DNA of 44,091 nt from an uncultured Clostridia bacterium (GTDB taxonomy: Bacteria; Bacillota; Clostridia; Oscillospirales; Oscillospiraceae). The stretch spans positions 1 through 44,091 of the forward strand of contig CAMCRV010000020.1 in assembly GCA_945877365.1 (NCBI GenBank), written 5' to 3'. Below, one piece after another: positions 1 through 10,086 of the stretch; position 1 is the stretch's first letter; every line of letters starts with the position of its first letter. The notes below the pieces were generated by a model that saw only the letters and a program-made list of their open reading frames with translations, did not search any database and was not told the origin of the DNA. Both the position numbers and the translations under genes were made by a program.

Positions 1-300
1 CTTACGAGAGGTAAGACTGGCAATCGTCGTTTTATCCTTTGGGCATTCCCGGTTCGTTTCTGCCTGTGTGGTCCAGCCTGTCATTTCGAGGCCGGGAAGC
101 CCCGGCTGGCTCTTACGAGAGGTAAGACTGGCAATCGTCGTTTTATCCTTTGGGCATTCCCGGTTCTGTCCGTATGCACGGACGGGCAATTCGAGCCTTC
201 ACTCCGGTGGTAATCTTTCCATCCTTTGGGCTCGCCCGGTTCTTTCCTGCCTGTATAGTCTATTTCTGTCATTGCGAGCCATTCCGCTTCCATGGCGCGG
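1..300. repeat. Composite intergenic repeat (family C) with 55-bp direct repeat
   Basis: No credible gene is seen here. Bases 1-55 recur almost exactly at 112-166 as a direct repeat, and the spacer contains a GCCGGGAAGCCCCGGC palindrome. The same building blocks (TACGAGAG, CCTTTGGGC, CCCGGTTC, TCATTGCGAGCC) recur downstream of dnaA (18971-19112) and at 27650-27870, so this is a dispersed intergenic family. Short ORFs across it are compositional accidents without a ribosome binding site. Confidence 0.8.
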
Positions 301-318
301 CAATCCGTTTCCTCACTC

Positions 319-927
319 CTAACTCCTAACTACCCGGTGTCTGCACATTCCGGTTTTTCCGCATTGGTGGCAGGTCAGCCGCCTCCTGGTGAAGGTATGG
401 TATCCCTTGACATATTCGCTCATGGTGGGGACGAACAGCGCCTTGCAGTATGGGCACTCAAAATACCCTGCCCTGGCATCCAGCACCACTGCCGCCCAGA
501 TACCGGCCACTGCCGTTGCCGCGACAAACACAATCAGGGCGATTCGCGCCGCCGTCGGCAGCTGCACATAGGCGGCAATGACAATCAGCGCACACACGGC
601 GATGATGGTAATCAGGCCGCACACCACGGACAGTACCATTCTTCTCTTGTTTTCTTCGTTTTCTTTCATCAGATCCATCATATTTTCCTCCGCTTTCTTT
701 TGATACTCCAGCTGAGATACCCTTTCGCCGGTGAGCAGGTCGTTGACGGTAATCTCCAAAATTCCGCACAGCGGCAGCATCAGGGACACCTCCGGCAGCC
801 CCTTGCCGCACTCCCATTTGGAAACGGTTTTATCGCTGATGGAAAGTGCGTCGGCAAGCTGCCTCTGGGTCAGGTTTTTTTCTTTTCTGGTATCGGCTAT
901 GAATTTTCCGATTTTAATTTGATCCAC
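319..927 (-). CDS. XRE-family HTH regulator with two membrane segments and C-terminal zinc ribbon
   Basis: The protein has 202 aa from a GTG start at 925-927, preceded by GGAGG at 8-nt spacing. The longer upstream ORF has no such site. Residues 3-60 are a Cro/CI-type helix-turn-helix (IGKFIADTRKEKNLTQ, then LSISDKTVSKWECGKG), which should bind DNA. A charged helical stretch (KKAEENMMDLMKENEENKRR) leads to two hydrophobic segments near residues 95-145. The C-terminus has two Cys pairs (CPYC and CHQC) typical of a zinc ribbon. A membrane-tethered transcription factor is inferred; the ligand and targets are unknown. A possible -10 (TACAAT, minus strand) lies at 952-957. The last codons (VRS and the stop) lie inside a GTTAGGAGTTAG unit of the family A variant repeat, so the C-terminus was probably trimmed by repeat insertion. 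Confidence 0.85.
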   Translation of the reverse strand: MDQIKIGKFIADTRKEKNLTQRQLADALSISDKTVSKWECGKGLPEVSLMLPLCGILEITVNDLLTGERVSQLEYQKKAEENMMDLMKENEENKRRMVLSVVCGLITIIAVCALIVIAAYVQLPTAARIALIVFVAATAVAGIWAAVVLDARAGYFECPYCKALFVPTMSEYVKGYHTFTRRRLTCHQCGKTGMCRHRVVRS

Positions 928-1032
928 AGGTTTTCCCTCCTTTCTGCTGCCATTGTATCGGGCGAAGGATAAAAAGAACACCCACGGGGCGTAGAGTTTG
1001 CCATCTGCGCGGAAGACAGGTGCTCTTTCCCT

Positions 1033-1064
1033 GATTGTCAATTGTCAATTATCAATTTTCAATT
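1033..1064. repeat. Solo end of family A repeat
   Basis: This is a run of ATTGTCAATTGTCAATT-like units between pckA's terminator and the XRE gene. No inner hairpins are present, so it looks like a solo or decayed end of the family A element. Confidence 0.7.
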
Positions 1065-1099
1065 AAAAAAGAGTGTGCCCGAGAGCACACTCTTTTTCA
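1065..1099 (-). terminator. Rho-independent terminator of pckA
   Basis: On the minus strand, just after the pckA stop, AAAGAGTGTGC and GCACACTCTTT form an 11-bp stem around a short loop, followed by a T-run. The A-run on the other side could make it bidirectional, but only pckA reads into it. Confidence 0.9.
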
Positions 1100-1107
1100 A
1101 AAACTGC

Positions 1108-2712
<1,605 letters not shown>

Positions 2713-2793
2713 AGTGTTTAACCTCTTTCATTATATTAGTAACACCGGAATGGGCCGCACAGGGTCATCCGGCGTCCCGGAAATTACGGGTTT

Positions 2794-2822
2794 ATCATAC
2801 ACCATCACAGGTCAAAAATCAA
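2794..2822 (-). promoter_or_regulatory. Promoter of pckA
   Basis: On the minus strand, TTGATT (2817-2822), a 17-bp spacer and TATGAT (2794-2799) match sigma-A boxes. This predicts a 5' leader of about 75 nt before pckA. Confidence 0.75.
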
Positions 2823-2973
2823 TACGAGGGGAAAAGTATTTTGCCAAAACCGCCTGAAAACAGGGAGATTTTACCACCGGGAACGGGGGATTTTTTGGTC
2901 ACATTTCCCAACTGCGCCCGGTTTCCGGAGGCTCCGCCCCGACGGAATGGAAGAATCTGCATTTCGCTGATTT

Positions 2974-2998
2974 CCCCTGGTTTTCAGGGGGTTTTTTC
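2974..2998 (+). terminator. Orphan terminator-like hairpin in the pckA/oadA divergent gap
   Basis: CCCCTG and CAGGGG pair around a short T-rich loop, followed by a T6 run. It lies upstream of the oadA promoter and no plus-strand gene precedes it. It may insulate the operon or end a short transcript from the divergent region. Confidence 0.65.
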
Positions 2999-3023
2999 GT
3001 TTTATTTCACGATAGATCTTCTA

Positions 3024-3052
3024 TTTACTTTTATATTTCGGTATGGTAAAAT
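3024..3052 (+). promoter_or_regulatory. Promoter of the oxaloacetate decarboxylase operon
   Basis: TTTACT (3024-3029), a 17-bp spacer and TAAAAT (3047-3052) give a good sigma-A-like promoter. Transcription would start near 3059, leaving a leader of about 220 nt before oadA. Confidence 0.7.
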
Positions 3053-3059
3053 GTAGGCG

Positions 3060-3282
3060 GCAAAAACTGGGTCTTTGGTGACTTTCCCGGAGGGTTTTTA
3101 GGGATATTCACCAAAATCACCGGCATTTTACCATTTCCAACTGTCACTTTGCCCGTTCGGCTTCACAGCCTGCCCGGGCGGGTGTCCGGGGCGCCAGAGG
3201 TTTTTACAGTGTCCTTCCCCGGAAAGCCGCTGTAAAGGCTTTTGGCATCCCTATCATTTTTATCTACGGAGGTAATACACAA
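3060..3282 (+). promoter_or_regulatory. Long structured 5' leader of the oad operon
   Basis: This non-coding leader contains an inverted repeat TTTGGTGA/TCACCAAA (about 3074-3117), a GC-rich middle, and a hairpin with TTTACAG/CTGTAAA arms around 3209-3237, followed by the ribosome binding site ACGGAGG. No known riboswitch class is recognised by eye. A regulatory role is inferred only from length and pairing. Confidence 0.45.
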
Positions 3283-4668
3283 ATGGCACAAAAAGTTCAG
3301 TTTGTGGAGACTGTTCTGCGGGACGCAAACCAGTCTCTCATCGCAACCCGTCTGCCCTTCGAGAAGTTTGCGCCCATGCTCTCTACCATCGACAAGGCCG
3401 GCTACTACGCCATTGAGTGCTGGGGCGGCGCCACTTTCGATGTCTGCCTGCGCTACCTGAACGAAGATCCCTGGGAGCGTCTGCGGAAGATCCGCGCCGC
3501 CGTTCCCAACACCAAGCTGCAGATGCTGCTGCGGGGTCAGAATGTTCTGGGCTACTCCCACTACCCCGATGATTTTGTGAAGCTGTTTGTCCAGAAGGCC
3601 GTGGAAAACGGCATCGACATCATCCGTATTTTTGATGCCCTCAACGATGTGAAGAACCTGAAGGTCGCCATGGAGGCCACCATCAAGGCCGGCGCCATCG
3701 CCTCCGGCACCATCTCTTACACCACCTCCCCCGTCCACACCCATAAGAAGTATGTGGAAATGGTGAAGGAGCTGAAGGAAATGGGCGCCGCCACCATCTG
3801 CATCAAGGACATGGCCGGTATCATGGGTCCCAAGGAGGCCTACGATCTGGTTTCCGCCATCAAGGATGCCGTCCCCGGTATGCCCATCGACCTGCACACC
3901 CACTCCACCACCGGTCTGGCCTTCATGACCTACCTGAAGGCTGTGGAAGCCGGCGTGGATATCATCGACACCGCCATCTCCCCCTTCTCCGGCGGCACCT
4001 CCCAGCCCGCCACCGAGACTCTGGCCTACGCTCTGCGCCAGCTGGGCTACGAGGTTGACCTCAACGATCAGGCCACCAAGGAAATGGCCGACTACTTCAA
4101 GACCGTCCGTGACCAGTTCCTGGCTGACGGCACCCTGATGCCCAAGTCCATGGCCACCGACACCCAGTGCCTGACCTACCAGATTCCCGGCGGTATGCTC
4201 AGCAATCTGCTGAGCCAGCTGAAGCAGATGAACGCTCTGGATCGTCTGGACGAGGCTCTGCTGGAAACGCCCCGGGTTCGCGAGGACATGGGCTATCCCC
4301 CTCTGGTCACCCCCACCAGCCAGATGGTTGGCGTGCAGGCAGTCCGGAATGTGCTGGACGGCCAGCGCTACAAGACCGTCTCCAAGGAGATCAAGGCTTA
4401 CTGCCGGGGCGAGTACGGCACCACCCCCGCTCCCATCAATCCCGAGATCCGGGCCCAGATTCTGGGTGACGAGCAGCCCCTGGAGGGCCGCTACGCCGAC
4501 ACCCTGGCCCCCGTTGTGGAGTCCACCCGGGAGAAGCTGGGCGACCTTGCCAAGTCCGACGAGGATGTGCTGAGCTACATCGCCTTCCCCAACCTGGCCG
4601 AAAAGTTCCTGGAGGAGCGCAAGGCCAAGGAAGAGAATGTCGTTACCTACACCATCGTCGAGTGCTAA
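3283..4668 (+). CDS. oadA: Oxaloacetate decarboxylase alpha subunit (carboxyltransferase, no fused biotin domain)
   Basis: The 461-aa protein is a TIM-barrel carboxyltransferase of the pyruvate carboxylase B/OadA family. It moves the carboxyl group of oxaloacetate onto biotin, releasing pyruvate. Metal and catalytic features are visible: ETVLRDANQSL with D14, CIKDMAG with K175 (the usual carbamylated lysine), and HTHSTTG with H205 and H207. Classical OadA is near 590 aa because a biotinyl domain is fused; here it ends early and the carrier is a separate gene two ORFs on. The ATG has GGAGG upstream. The gene heads a tight operon with the gamma-like, biotin carrier and beta subunits. Pyruvate carboxylase subunit B is an alternative by sequence alone, but the oadB neighbour favours decarboxylase. 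Confidence 0.93.
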   Translation: MAQKVQFVETVLRDANQSLIATRLPFEKFAPMLSTIDKAGYYAIECWGGATFDVCLRYLNEDPWERLRKIRAAVPNTKLQMLLRGQNVLGYSHYPDDFVKLFVQKAVENGIDIIRIFDALNDVKNLKVAMEATIKAGAIASGTISYTTSPVHTHKKYVEMVKELKEMGAATICIKDMAGIMGPKEAYDLVSAIKDAVPGMPIDLHTHSTTGLAFMTYLKAVEAGVDIIDTAISPFSGGTSQPATETLAYALRQLGYEVDLNDQATKEMADYFKTVRDQFLADGTLMPKSMATDTQCLTYQIPGGMLSNLLSQLKQMNALDRLDEALLETPRVREDMGYPPLVTPTSQMVGVQAVRNVLDGQRYKTVSKEIKAYCRGEYGTTPAPINPEIRAQILGDEQPLEGRYADTLAPVVESTREKLGDLAKSDEDVLSYIAFPNLAEKFLEERKAKEENVVTYTIVEC

Positions 4669-4677
4669 GGAGGTAAC

Positions 4678-5055
4678 ATGATGATGTTAGCTTCTTCTCT
4701 GGACGCCATCGGCATTCTGGATGCCGGTATCGTGGCATTGCTTGGCTATGTGGTGGTCTTTTTCGGCCTGATTCTGCTGATGGGCGTCATCACCATCATG
4801 GGCAAGGCCTTTGTGGCCGCCGAGCAGAAGGCCGCTCAGAAGGCCGCCGCCGCCAAGGAGGCCATGGCCGCCAACCCCATTGTCCCCACCTTTGCCGAGC
4901 TGGAGCGTTCCATCAAAGCTCCCGGCTCTGCCGGTCAGCTGAAGCTCCATGATGTGGAGCCCAAGACTGCCGCCATGCTGATGGCCATTGTGGCCAACCA
5001 GATGGGCAAGCCCCTGAACGAGCTGCGCTTCATTTCTATCAAGGAGGTCAAATAA
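4678..5055 (+). CDS. oadG: Oxaloacetate decarboxylase gamma-like subunit
   Basis: This 125-aa protein has one N-terminal membrane helix (about residues 12-42), an Ala/Lys-rich charged segment ([15 protein letters not shown]), and a small C-terminal domain ending in [13 protein letters not shown]. That layout is typical of OadG and methylmalonyl-CoA decarboxylase delta subunits, which link the soluble carboxyltransferase to the membrane beta subunit. Three consecutive ATG codons follow TAAGGAGGT; the first is used here and the exact start is uncertain by two codons. It begins 9 nt after oadA and is followed 2 nt later by the biotin carrier gene. Confidence 0.85.
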   Translation: MMMLASSLDAIGILDAGIVALLGYVVVFFGLILLMGVITIMGKAFVAAEQKAAQKAAAAKEAMAANPIVPTFAELERSIKAPGSAGQLKLHDVEPKTAAMLMAIVANQMGKPLNELRFISIKEVK

Positions 5056-5057
5056 TC

Positions 5058-5459
5058 ATGACATACAAAGTGACTCTCAACGGCCGTACCTACGAGGTAG
5101 AGGTTGAGGCCGGCAAGGCCATCCTGCTGGACGAGTATGTGGCCATCTCCCCCATGAGCACCCCTGCTCCCGCCCCCGTCGCCGCACCTGTGGAGGCCGC
5201 TCCCGCTGCCCCTGCTCCTGCCCCTGCTCCTGCCGCTCCCGTGGACGGTCAGGCTGTGGAGGCTCCCATGCCCGGCAACATCCTGAAGGTCAATGTCTCC
5301 GTGGGTCAGTCCGTGGGTCAGGGCGATGTGCTGGTGGTGCTGGAGGCCATGAAGATGGAGAACGAGATCATGGCTCCCAGAGCCGGCACCGTGGCTCAGG
5401 TTCTGGTTTCCAAGGGCTCTACCGTCGACACCGGTGCTGTTCTGGTGGTCCTCAAGTAA
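5058..5459 (+). CDS. Biotin carboxyl carrier subunit of the decarboxylase
   Basis: The 133-aa protein has a short N-terminal beta-rich part ([17 protein letters not shown]), a flexible Ala/Pro-rich linker (about residues 35-62), and a C-terminal biotinyl/lipoyl domain. The biotinylation motif EAMKMEN places the acceptor at K99. It carries CO2 on biotin from the alpha subunit to the beta subunit. In many relatives this domain is fused to OadA; here it is free, as in methylmalonyl-CoA decarboxylase systems. The gene is translationally packed between the gamma and beta genes. Confidence 0.95.
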   Translation: MTYKVTLNGRTYEVEVEAGKAILLDEYVAISPMSTPAPAPVAAPVEAAPAAPAPAPAPAAPVDGQAVEAPMPGNILKVNVSVGQSVGQGDVLVVLEAMKMENEIMAPRAGTVAQVLVSKGSTVDTGAVLVVLK

Positions 5460-5471
5460 GGAGGACGAACC

Positions 5472-6683
5472 ATGATCAATATTGGTGAAATTCTCTTAAA
5501 TCTCTGGAATAAATCCGGTTTTGCCGCCCTTTCCTCCGGTTTTACCACCGGCGGCTGGCAGAACCTGCTGATGATCGTCATTGCCTGCGTGCTGCTGTAC
5601 TTCGGCATTGTCAAGAAGTTCGAGCCCCTGCTGCTGGTGGGCATCGCCTTCGGCTGCCTGCTGTCCAACCTGCCCATGGGCGGTCTGTACCATCAGGAGC
5701 TTTGGACGGCCTTCATGGATGAGGCCAGTCCCTTCTACCACAGCTACGGTGAAATCATGCGCCACGGCGGTCTGCTGGACATCTTCTACATCGGTGTCAA
5801 GACCAGCCTGTACCCCTGCCTGATCTTCATGGGCGTGGGCGCCATGACCGACTTCGGCCCCCTGCTGAGCAATCCCAAGAGCCTGCTGCTGGGCGCTGCC
5901 GCACAGCTGGGCGTGTTCGTGGCCTTCTTCGGCGCCATCTGCATGGGCTTCACCGGCTCCGAGGCTGCCTCCATCGGCATCATCGGCGGCGCAGACGGCC
6001 CCACCGCCATCTTCCTCACCAGCAAGCTGGCTCCCCACCTGCTGGGTGCCATCGCCGTGGCTGCCTACTCCTACATGGCTCTGATCCCCCTGATTCAGCC
6101 CCCCATTATGAACCTGCTGACGAGCCCCGAGGATCGGAAGATCAAGATGGTGCAGACCCGGAATGTGTCCAAGTCCGAGAAGATCATCTTCCCCATTGTG
6201 GTTGTGGTTTTCGTGGCTCTGCTGCTGCCCGACACCGCTCCTCTGATTGGCTGCCTGATGCTGGGCAATCTGCTGAAGGAGACCGGCGTTACCGACCGCC
6301 TTTCCGACACCGTGCAGAATGCCCTGATGAACATCGTCACCATTCTGCTGTCCACCGCCGTTGGCTCCACCATGGTTGGCTCCACCTTCCTGACCATGAA
6401 CACCCTGAAAATCGTGGTTCTGGGCGTGGTGGCCTTCGGCATCTCCACCGCCGGCGGTCTGCTGGGCGGCAATGTGATGTGCAAGCTCACCGGCGGCAAG
6501 GTCAACCCCCTGATTGGCTCTGCCGGTGTGTCCGCAGTGCCCATGGCAGCCCGGGTTTCCAACACCCAGGGTCAGAAGGCCAACCCCTCCAACTTCCTGC
6601 TGATGCACGCCATGGGTCCCAATGTGGCCGGCGTTATCGGCTCCGCCATCGCCGCAGGCTTCCTGCTGAGCGTGTTCGGTTAG
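5472..6683 (+). CDS. oadB: Sodium-pumping oxaloacetate decarboxylase beta subunit
   Basis: The 403-aa integral membrane protein has about ten hydrophobic segments and matches the OadB/MmdB/GcdB family (for example GFTGSEAASIGIIGGADGPTAIFLTSKLAP). It decarboxylates carboxybiotin and couples this to Na+ export, so oxaloacetate catabolism can build a sodium gradient. TAAGGAGG precedes the ATG at 12 nt after the carrier gene. It is the last gene of the operon. Its 3' end (residues AGFLLSVFG) is repeated as a relic 100 nt downstream. Substrate specificity within this family (oxaloacetate, methylmalonyl-CoA or glutaconyl-CoA) cannot be told from the beta subunit, but alpha-subunit type and pckA support oxaloacetate. 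Confidence 0.95.
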   Translation: MINIGEILLNLWNKSGFAALSSGFTTGGWQNLLMIVIACVLLYFGIVKKFEPLLLVGIAFGCLLSNLPMGGLYHQELWTAFMDEASPFYHSYGEIMRHGGLLDIFYIGVKTSLYPCLIFMGVGAMTDFGPLLSNPKSLLLGAAAQLGVFVAFFGAICMGFTGSEAASIGIIGGADGPTAIFLTSKLAPHLLGAIAVAAYSYMALIPLIQPPIMNLLTSPEDRKIKMVQTRNVSKSEKIIFPIVVVVFVALLLPDTAPLIGCLMLGNLLKETGVTDRLSDTVQNALMNIVTILLSTAVGSTMVGSTFLTMNTLKIVVLGVVAFGISTAGGLLGGNVMCKLTGGKVNPLIGSAGVSAVPMAARVSNTQGQKANPSNFLLMHAMGPNVAGVIGSAIAAGFLLSVFG

Positions 6684-6691
6684 TTTCTAAA

Positions 6692-6731
6692 GCACAACAG
6701 CCCACCGTCAGGTGGGCTGTTATGCACCTTT
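6692..6731 (+). terminator. Terminator of the oad operon (copy 1)
   Basis: CAACAGCCCACC pairs with GGTGGGCTGTT around GTCA, then TATGCACCTTTTC. It sits 8 nt after the oadB stop. A second version of the same hairpin and its flank occurs at 6888-6928. Confidence 0.8.
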
Positions 6732-6762
6732 TCAGAACAAAAGTGGCAGGAAGACTGCACAG

Positions 6763-6792
6763 CAGGCTTCCTGCTCAGTGTGTTTGGTTAAG
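6763..6792 (+). pseudogene. Relic of a duplicated oadB 3' end
   Basis: About 30 bases still translate as AGFLLSVFG and a stop, matching the C-terminus of the intact oadB but with synonymous differences. There is no upstream coding sequence left. Together with the duplicated terminator at 6888-6928, this suggests a former tandem oadB copy or a duplicated operon tail that has decayed. Confidence 0.6.
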
Positions 6793-6887
6793 CGGCGAGC
6801 CGCCGCTGGCTTTTCGTGACGAACACTTCTGCGTATCTCTTTTCCCCTTGGGTACCGCTCGGTTCGTTACACAGTCTGATACTTTAA

Positions 6888-6928
6888 GCATAACACCCCA
6901 CCAAAAGGTGGGGTGTTATGCACTTTTC
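6888..6928 (+). terminator. Terminator copy 2 downstream of the oadB relic
   Basis: A perfect 15-bp stem with an AAAA loop (GCATAACACCCCACC and its complement) is followed by ACTTTTC. Its downstream flank (GGAACAAATATGGCAGGAAG) resembles the flank of copy 1, showing they share an origin. Confidence 0.75.
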
Positions 6929-6970
6929 GGAACAAATATGGCAGGAAGAAAATCTGAAATTTGTACTGCA

Positions 6971-7130
6971 GTTGTCATTCTGAGCGTAGCGACCGTAGGG
7001 AGCGAAGTCGAAGAATCTTCGCACTTACCTACTGCATGGCACAAACCGGGTTCGAAGATCCTTCGACTCGCTTGCGCTCGCTCAGGATGACAACAGGTGT
7101 ATAAATTCCAATTTGTAGGGATGCCCCCAC
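6971..7130. repeat. Family D palindromic repeat, followed by a family B end fragment
   Basis: The arms GTTGTCATTCTGAG and CTCAGGATGACAAC bracket an interior that also folds (GAAGAATCTTCG, CGAAGATCCTTCG). A close relative is at 27536-27650. A short AAATTCCAATTTG piece with a GGGATGCCC tail at about 7105-7130 is a fragment of a family B end. There is no gene between 6684 and 7162. Confidence 0.75.
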
Positions 7131-7162
7131 GGGCAATGCGAGCCTTCGCCCGGGCATCCGGG

Positions 7163-8041
7163 TTAGCGGAGGAAGGCGGTGCTGAGGGTGCAGCTCCAGG
7201 CTTCGCCGGGGAGGAGAATGGCTGCCGCAGGCTTTTCCTCCCAGCTTTTGCTGCCGCCTTCGGGGCTGGGCAGGCTGTGCCACGGCTCGATGCACACAAA
7301 CTTGGGTACACCGGGCTTGCTCCAGATCAGGGTATAGGGGAATTCGGAAATGTCGCAGACCACTGCCCGACCGGTGCCCTTTTCGTAGATGCCCAGGGAG
7401 CCGGAGCGCAGACCCACCATGCAGTGGCTGTCGTTGGCGAAGAGCTTCTCGTCAATGGGAATGGTCTGGATATTGCTGCCCAGATAGTAGTGATCTTTCT
7501 GCAAAAGGCCGGTGGGCAGGCAGTTGAGGCACAGGGGAGACTCCACATCGGAAAACCGCAGCTCGTAGTCGGAGAAGGTGTGCTGATCGTCAAAGGGAAT
7601 GGCAAAGGCCGGGTGATAGCCGATGCCGAAGGGCAGCTTTTCGCTGTCCAGATTCTCCACCGTCAGGGTGTGGTGCACCGTGTCCCCCTCCAAAGCGAAG
7701 GTGGATACCAGCCGGAAATCGTAGGGGAAGGACTTAAGGGTTTCCTCGTTGGCACACAGCTCCAGAACAATGGTGTCCTCCGTCTGATCCACAAAGTCAT
7801 GCTCCATCAGCCGAGCAAAGCCATGCTGACCGGAGGGGTAGGTGCCGCCCCTGGCCTCGATAACCCCGTCCACCACCTTGCCGCAGTGGGGGAAGAGAAT
7901 GGGGGCGTGATAGCCCCAGAGGGACTTGTCCGCCTGCCAGATGTGCTCCGCACCGTCGCACTTGCGAAGAACGCTCTTTACCTGCGCGCCCCAGGTGGTG
8001 ACTGTCAGCTTCAGATACTCGTTTTCAATGGTGTATTCCAT
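7163..8041 (-). CDS. Aldose 1-epimerase family protein (YeaD/LacX-like)
   Basis: The 292-aa protein belongs to the galactose mutarotase-like superfamily, beta-sandwich enzymes that interconvert sugar anomers. Visible motifs are YHAPILFPHCGKV, GQHGFARLMEHDF with the conserved His-Gly-Phe-Ala-Arg, FGIGYHPAF with a catalytic-type His, and VCIEPWHSLP with the catalytic-type Glu. It is closest in style to the LacX/hexose-6-phosphate mutarotase subgroup, so the exact sugar is not known. The ATG has AAAGGAG upstream. The gene stands alone, flanked by repeats on both sides. Confidence 0.88.
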   Translation of the reverse strand: MEYTIENEYLKLTVTTWGAQVKSVLRKCDGAEHIWQADKSLWGYHAPILFPHCGKVVDGVIEARGGTYPSGQHGFARLMEHDFVDQTEDTIVLELCANEETLKSFPYDFRLVSTFALEGDTVHHTLTVENLDSEKLPFGIGYHPAFAIPFDDQHTFSDYELRFSDVESPLCLNCLPTGLLQKDHYYLGSNIQTIPIDEKLFANDSHCMVGLRSGSLGIYEKGTGRAVVCDISEFPYTLIWSKPGVPKFVCIEPWHSLPSPEGGSKSWEEKPAAAILLPGEAWSCTLSTAFLR

Positions 8042-8110
8042 AAGTAATCTCCTTTATACGAATTCTTGATAAAAAGATTTGCGCTTATCGGTTTTACTCA
8101 GCCGCTTGAT

Positions 8111-8270
8111 AAATTGGAATTTGGCGGGGATGCCCAAAGCCTCCCCTGTGTAAGGGGAGGTGGCAAAAATCTATTGATTTTTGCCGGAGGGGTTGTCAAT
8201 CCCCCAGTCAGCTTCGCTGACAGCCCCCTTTACACAAGGGGGCCTTTGACCTCGCTAAATAACAATTTTT
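8111..8270. repeat. Family B MITE-like element, copy B1 (short form)
   Basis: It starts with AAATTGGAATTTGGCG and ends in a diverged inverted copy. Inside are several hairpins: CCTCCCCT/AGGGGAGG, GGCAAAAATC/GATTTTTGCC, CAGC/GCTG and CCCCCTT/AAGGGGG. It has no ORF and lies between uppP and the epimerase gene. The 3' ends of uppP transcripts probably run into it. Confidence 0.85.
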
Positions 8271-8304
8271 CGCTTTGCTGACTTAAGCCGATATGCACAT
8301 CGTA

Positions 8305-9180
8305 TTATTTCAAAATGAAATAGCCCAGAACCAGAACGCCCAGCACAATGCGGTACACGCCGAAGGCGGAGAAGCTGTGCTTGCGGACATACTCCATCAG
8401 CCCCCGGATCACCGCAAGGCTCACCACAAAGGAGACGATGCAGCCCACAATCAGCACGGCGATCTCCGTACCGGTGGCTTCCACCCCGGAGAGGATGAAT
8501 TTCAGCCCCTTGATGGCGGAGGCGCCCAGCATGGTGGGAATGGCCATGAAGAAGGAGAACTCCGCGCCGGCAGCCCGACCCACGCCGATTAAAATGGCAC
8601 CCAGAATGGTGGAGCCGGAACGGGAGGTGCCGGGAATCAGGCTCAGGCACTGGAACAGGCCGATGATCAGAGCCGTCCTGTAAGTAATGTCGTAAACATT
8701 ATTGATTTTATTGTCCTTCAGTCTGGAAACCGTAGGGCCATCCTTTGTAGAAACCCGCTGGAATGTTCCCCGGGTGTTGCGGCGCTCCACCACAATAAAG
8801 GCGATGCCGTAGACAATCAGCATGATGGCCACCACGATGGCGTTGTGCAGGTGCGCGTCCATCCAGTCATCAAACAGCACCCCCACCACACCGGAGGGGA
8901 TGATGGCCACAATGACCTTGAACCACAGGCTCCAGGTCTGGTTCTTCTCCTTCACGGACTTGCCGGGGGAGAAGGGGTTGAGCTTGTGGAAAAACAGCAC
9001 GATGACAGCCAGAATGGCCCCCAGCTGAATCACCACATCGAACATACTCCGAAATTCGTCGGACATATTCAGGTTGACAAATTCATTCAGCAGAATCAGG
9101 TGTCCGGTGGAGGAAATGGGCAGCCACTCGGTGACGCCCTCCACAATGCCGAAGAGAATGGCTTTTAGAATTTCAATCAT
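8305..9180 (-). CDS. uppP: Undecaprenyl-diphosphatase
   Basis: The 291-aa polytopic membrane protein matches UppP/BacA (EC 3.6.1.27). The enzyme dephosphorylates undecaprenyl pyrophosphate to recycle the lipid carrier for peptidoglycan and other envelope polymers, and overexpression is linked to bacitracin resistance. Both family signatures are present: EGVTEWLPISSTGHL near the N-terminus and PGTSRSGSTILGAILIGVGR at about residues 180-200. The ATG at 9178-9180 has GGGAG at 8-nt spacing; an in-frame GTG nine bases upstream overlaps that site and is disfavoured. A strong promoter lies just upstream. Confidence 0.96.
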   Translation of the reverse strand: MIEILKAILFGIVEGVTEWLPISSTGHLILLNEFVNLNMSDEFRSMFDVVIQLGAILAVIVLFFHKLNPFSPGKSVKEKNQTWSLWFKVIVAIIPSGVVGVLFDDWMDAHLHNAIVVAIMLIVYGIAFIVVERRNTRGTFQRVSTKDGPTVSRLKDNKINNVYDITYRTALIIGLFQCLSLIPGTSRSGSTILGAILIGVGRAAGAEFSFFMAIPTMLGASAIKGLKFILSGVEATGTEIAVLIVGCIVSFVVSLAVIRGLMEYVRKHSFSAFGVYRIVLGVLVLGYFILK

Positions 9181-9212
9181 AAGTAACACTCCCGGGTCAT
9201 TTTTTCCCCTCT

Positions 9213-9241
9213 ATCATACAGCCTGGGTCTCCGGTTTGCAA
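9213..9241 (-). promoter_or_regulatory. Promoter of uppP
   Basis: On the minus strand, TTGCAA (9236-9241), a 17-bp spacer and TATGAT (9213-9218) lie about 30 nt upstream of the uppP start. Confidence 0.75.
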
Positions 9242-9361
9242 GGGAAACTTTGCTGTTCACAAATTACATGGCAACTCTTTACAATTTATTCACCAGAAGC
9301 CGGGAAAAGGAAGTATAATAAGGGAAAAGGAAAAGAAACTGGTTTTGGGAGGAATGTGAAA

Positions 9362-10048
<687 letters not shown>

Positions 10049-10053
10049 TGTCC

Positions 10054-10081
10054 TTGGCTTTTACCTGCCCTGTGGTATAAT
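10054..10081 (+). promoter_or_regulatory. Promoter of the small RNA
   Basis: TTGGCT (10054-10059), a 16-bp spacer ending in TGG (extended -10), and TATAAT (10076-10081) give a strong promoter just after the response regulator stop. Confidence 0.75.
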
Positions 10082-10086
10082 AGACA

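Noticed and set aside
6479-7090. 203-aa plus-strand ORF spanning the oadB end and terminators
   Set aside because: It overlaps oadB in another frame and runs through both terminator hairpins and a repeat.
9187-9189. GTG start for uppP
   Set aside because: The in-frame GTG overlaps the GGGAG ribosome site that serves the ATG at 9178-9180.
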